This document shows positions 60,594 to 64,000 of a DNA stretch of 64,000 nucleotides, piece after piece. The stretch's first letter is position 1. The number at the start of each line of letters is the position of its first letter. Below the pieces are notes generated by a model, which saw nothing but the letters and a program-made list of their open reading frames with translations, did no database searches and was not told the DNA's origin. Source of the stretch: Sambucus nigra. Lineage: Eukaryota; Streptophyta; Magnoliopsida; Dipsacales; Adoxaceae. The position numbers and the translations under genes are program-made. Where the stretch lies: NCBI GenBank assembly GCA_949130495.1, contig OX422215.1, positions 11,757,302-11,821,301 of the forward strand, given 5' to 3'.

Positions 60594-63500
60594 TGATTAC
60601 GGGTGAAAAGTAGCATCGTGTCAAAACGCTAATCGATGAATTTGTTTCACCGCGTTAATACAAAACATAAATTACGACTGCACTTGAGATAGAGGTATAG
60701 CGGTAAGTCAGGGATCGAATCCACAGGGAGTGTTCGACAGAATTTTATCGGTTTATTATTTCAGGAATAAAATTGTAAACGGTGATGGGTGGTTATAAAT
60801 AAAAAGAAAAAATAAGAAGTTTAAACTAAACAATAATTAATATAACTAGAGTCGAGATCACGTACCCGCCATGGGCTAAACACGCGAAAATATAATTTCG
60901 GTTCGAAAATATTTAATCGTGCATTTTTAGTTAAACATAACCATCACATATGAAGGAATTCTAATCCAAAGATGCAAGATTAAATATTTAATTCAAAATG
61001 GTCACACGCGTCTTAAAATCGGTTTATCGCAATAAATACTAATGTTGCAAGACAAATAAAGTTAAACGCATAATAATCCCATTTTAATATGCGAGATTTC
61101 GCTTAAATACAATTTTACACAAAACCTAAACTTCGGAGCTCGACACCCTTTAATGGTGGACACAAGACCCAAACCCTATTTAACTACTCACACAACATGA
61201 ATAATTAAATTAAATAACAAATTAATAATTAAATCAAAATATAATTAAATTACGCTAATTTATCCAGGCATGGAAATTAAATAAGCAATAAATAAAAGGG
61301 ACAAAGAATAAATAAGGGGAGAAGAAGATGAATAGTGAAAATACCTTACATTAATTGGGGCATACACAAGAAACATGGAGGAGAGGGGTGAACTCCAACA
61401 CAAAACCCCCAAATAGCTCTCAAACCCTAAGTCTGTCATACAAAATAAAGATCCAACTAATTATATCTATAAAAATAAGCAAGACTTGCTTTTGTAGTAA
61501 GTTATAATTAACAAATAAAAGAAAATCAAAAAGAAAAGAAAAAGAGGGAGAGAGCAGCAAGTCGGCACAAAACAGAACATCGGTCGACCGCGTGAATAGT
61601 GGAAGGACACACTGTCTAATATGCAAGCCAATAAACCAAATAGTGGTCGACCGACGGTAAAATCGCAGTCGACCGCGCCTGTGGGAAACTCCTACTGCTG
61701 CTACAATCGCACCCAACAACCAACTCCCATCTCCATTAAAGACCCGAGCTGTTAAATTGCCAAAAATGTCCAAATCCGAGAACACCCGTTTGAGTGTCAC
61801 ACGTTGCTACTACCAAAACCAAAAGTCACGACCTCCAATGGCTGCCAAAACCGAGATAAACACTCATGGCCAAAAACCCAAACCTCCACTTCCATGGATA
61901 TACCAACAAGACCCATTTCGGGTTAAATTCGAAACACAGTCGACCCGCGCATAATGTGGGATATTCTATCCATTCATTGGCAGTGTCCATGATTTTGATT
62001 ATATGTTATTTCCAGGCATGCTTTTCTTGTAAAAAATTTCAAATTTCAAAACTATTTTCTTCCATTTTTCTCCTTTGTTGGGCATTTTGCTTATGTTTTC
62101 GATGATAAATTTAAATAATTGCCATATCCAATCGCTAATTCAATGATGCATTTTCTATTTTTTTTTATGTTATTAAACTTTAATCCTCAAATTATTCAAT
62201 ATTGAGAATAAATGCATGAATTAAAACTTGAAAACCCATGAGCACTTGAGCATATTTTCTAAAATCATTCGGTAGGACAATTATAGCTTGGTATCTTGTT
62301 GTTGCTTTGTGTACACTAAAACCTAGCGAGATTCGTGTTTTTCTTCGTTTCCGAGTGCTTATACATTACCCTTTCTCTTTTTTGAAAAACGTATGTTTTT
62401 TACGATCTCATTTTCTTTTGATTGATTGCATATAAATTGAATTATCACTGGAGCATGATTTTCAATGGTGTTGAGTTCCGAGAATCACATGAAACTTTAG
62501 GATAGGATCATAGGCCCTCTTTGATGCTTAACCCATACGACCTTACCCTTACCCTTATATATGTCCCTAGTCAACCCCGTTGAGCCCTATTATGACCTTT
62601 CTATTCATCCCAAATCGCCTAACCAACTCCACATTAGAGTTTTAAACCATACATTTTACCTTTATTGCCTGTGTTTGGAATGATATTTGGGATTGAATGA
62701 TATTGTGTAGTGTGGTTGAAATTTAAGCATATGAAGAGAGTGAGAAAAGAAAAGAAAAAACAAGTAGAAAAAAACTGAGAAAAAGAAAAAAATGAAAGAA
62801 AGATAAAGTTTGTATATATGTGATGTGTATAGTTCAATAATCCTTGTTACTCTCTTGATTGGTATATTTAATGCTTGTTTGGAAATCATTTTTCAATTTT
62901 AAAATTGCTCGCTATTTTCCATTATCCCAAGTTTTTCATCTCCGAACGTCTTTGAATCCGTACATATTTCCTTCATTTCGTACCCCTAACCCTAAGCCTA
63001 CATTACAACGCAATAAAGTCCTATTTGATCCTAGTGTAATGTGACTCAAAGGTCGAACATTAGCAATAATCCGTTTAAGTGCGTTTCATATCGGTTAATA
63101 TTCGATATCCTTTCATGAGATTATATTTTGCACTTTTATATATTGTTTTTCATTAATGACAAGTGTGCGGTCTTGTTTCCATTTACAATTACTCATTATG
63201 CCCGCATGTCCCGTATGTTACACCCTATTCTGAGTGCTTCTATTTGTTGAGTGTAATATCCGGAGAGGATTGAGTGGAAGCATGCTCTAATTGTTATCCG
63301 GATTATAGGCGTTTTTACCCAATCAAAGCTTTTTACGTGTGCATTCACCCCACTCACATTTGAGGTTTCAATTCCATGTAGTTATTCTTTTAATATTGAT
63401 AGTTGTAGATTAGTGGGAAAACTTCTCTTTTGCTTTGTTAAATATATAATTGTTGTTGAGTTTTGGCATATTGGTTGTTTGGCCATACATTTTGAGAAAA

Positions 63501-63730
63501 TTTGATGTTTGTGGGTTTAATCCCTGAAAACCCTCACGAGACGACACTCGTCCACTAGGTTAACCTCGGGAGTTTAACGGCTTATTGCATACGCTAAATG
63601 CAATCGTGTTCCCAATAATAGTGGCTTTTATATTTCAATGCATATATACATGTTGTGATTTTCTTATAGTTCTCCTTGCTTTAAATTTCATTACTAGGGA
63701 CTAGCAATGTGTAAGTTAGGGGTGACATTT
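60594..63730 (+). repeat. 3.13-kb tandem unit, copy 2
   Basis: Colinear with 57462-60593 along its whole length, 3,137 bp, with roughly 5-8 percent differences by eye. It starts TGATTACGGGTGAAAAGTAG and ends in GTAAGTTAGGGGTGACATTT, a polypurine-like stretch directly before the next TGATTACGGG. Confidence 0.88.
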
Positions 63731-64000
63731 TGATTACGGGTGAAAAGTAGCATCGTGTCAAAATGTTAATCGATGAATTTGTTTCACCGCGTTAATACAA
63801 AACATAAATTACGTCTGCACTTGAGATAGAAGTATAGCGGTAAGTCAGGGATCGAATCCAGAGGGAGTGTTCGACATAATTTTATCGGTTTATTATTTCA
63901 GGAATAAAACTGTAAAAGGTGATGGGTGGTTGTAAACAAAAGGAAAAAATAAGAAGTTTAAACTAAACAATAATTAGCAAAACTAGAGTCGAGATCACGT
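63731..64000 (+). repeat. 3.13-kb tandem unit, copy 3, cut by window edge
   Basis: The first 270 bp match the beginning of copy 2 (TGATTACGGGTGAAAAGTAG, TCAGGGATCGAATCCA). The array continues beyond the window. Confidence 0.85.

Noticed and set aside
58342..61954. Paired frames at 58342-58650/61420-61800 (minus) and 58493-58804/61757-61954 (plus) that look conserved between two places
   Set aside because: The conservation is that of the 3.13-kb tandem unit. Lengths and ends change through small indels and no domain is visible.

Overview
The window is nuclear DNA of a flowering plant, probably a eudicot. It is AT-rich, full of decayed plant-type LTR retrotransposons, hAT elements and foldback MITEs, and contains one conserved host gene. 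That gene has plant-style GT-AG introns and its product closely resembles Arabidopsis MCM2. I see no rRNA, tRNA or CRISPR array.

Layout. Positions 1-9500 are non-coding repeat DNA: a GTTCGAACGA-rich stretch, a frame-broken coding-like relic, two tandem arrays (unit about 55 bp, then about 170 bp), LTR ends with primer-binding-site-like sequence of the Ty3/gypsy Tat/Ogre type, and a spaced GAACTACGTAGGC motif series. Positions 9545-11200 hold a decayed plant-mobile-domain-like gene. Positions 12.5-21.9 kb are a minus-strand Tat/Ogre-type gypsy pol relic. It was split inside reverse transcriptase by a 4.64-kb gag-only copia-type element (15380-20023). A second copy of copia element plus gypsy flank (about 6.5 kb) lies at 23855-30372, so the block was duplicated after the insertions. 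Positions 30.4-39.8 kb hold palindromic repeats, transposon relics, a MITE and a hAT element with 8-bp target duplications.

The only clear host gene is MCM2 (39867-51236, minus strand, 17 coding exons, 946 codons). It encodes the MCM2 subunit of the replicative helicase. Every splice junction could be placed and keeps the frame. E2F-type sites lie about 95-115 bp upstream of the start codon, as expected for an S-phase gene. A 1,444-bp hAT element with a perfect 8-bp duplication sits exactly at the exon 3/intron 3 border. It separates exon 3 from its donor site and puts an in-frame TAG directly after exon 3, so this allele can make full-length MCM2 only if splicing avoids it. Intron 1 carries a roughly 240-bp tandem array whose first unit contains a copy of the exon 1 donor region.

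Positions 51.4-55.0 kb hold hAT-like relics, a 389-bp foldback element inserted in a (TA)n tract, and a minus-strand Tat-type LTR end. Positions 55.07-64.0 kb are a tandem array of about 3.13-kb non-coding units that runs off the right edge, with one inverted junction segment.
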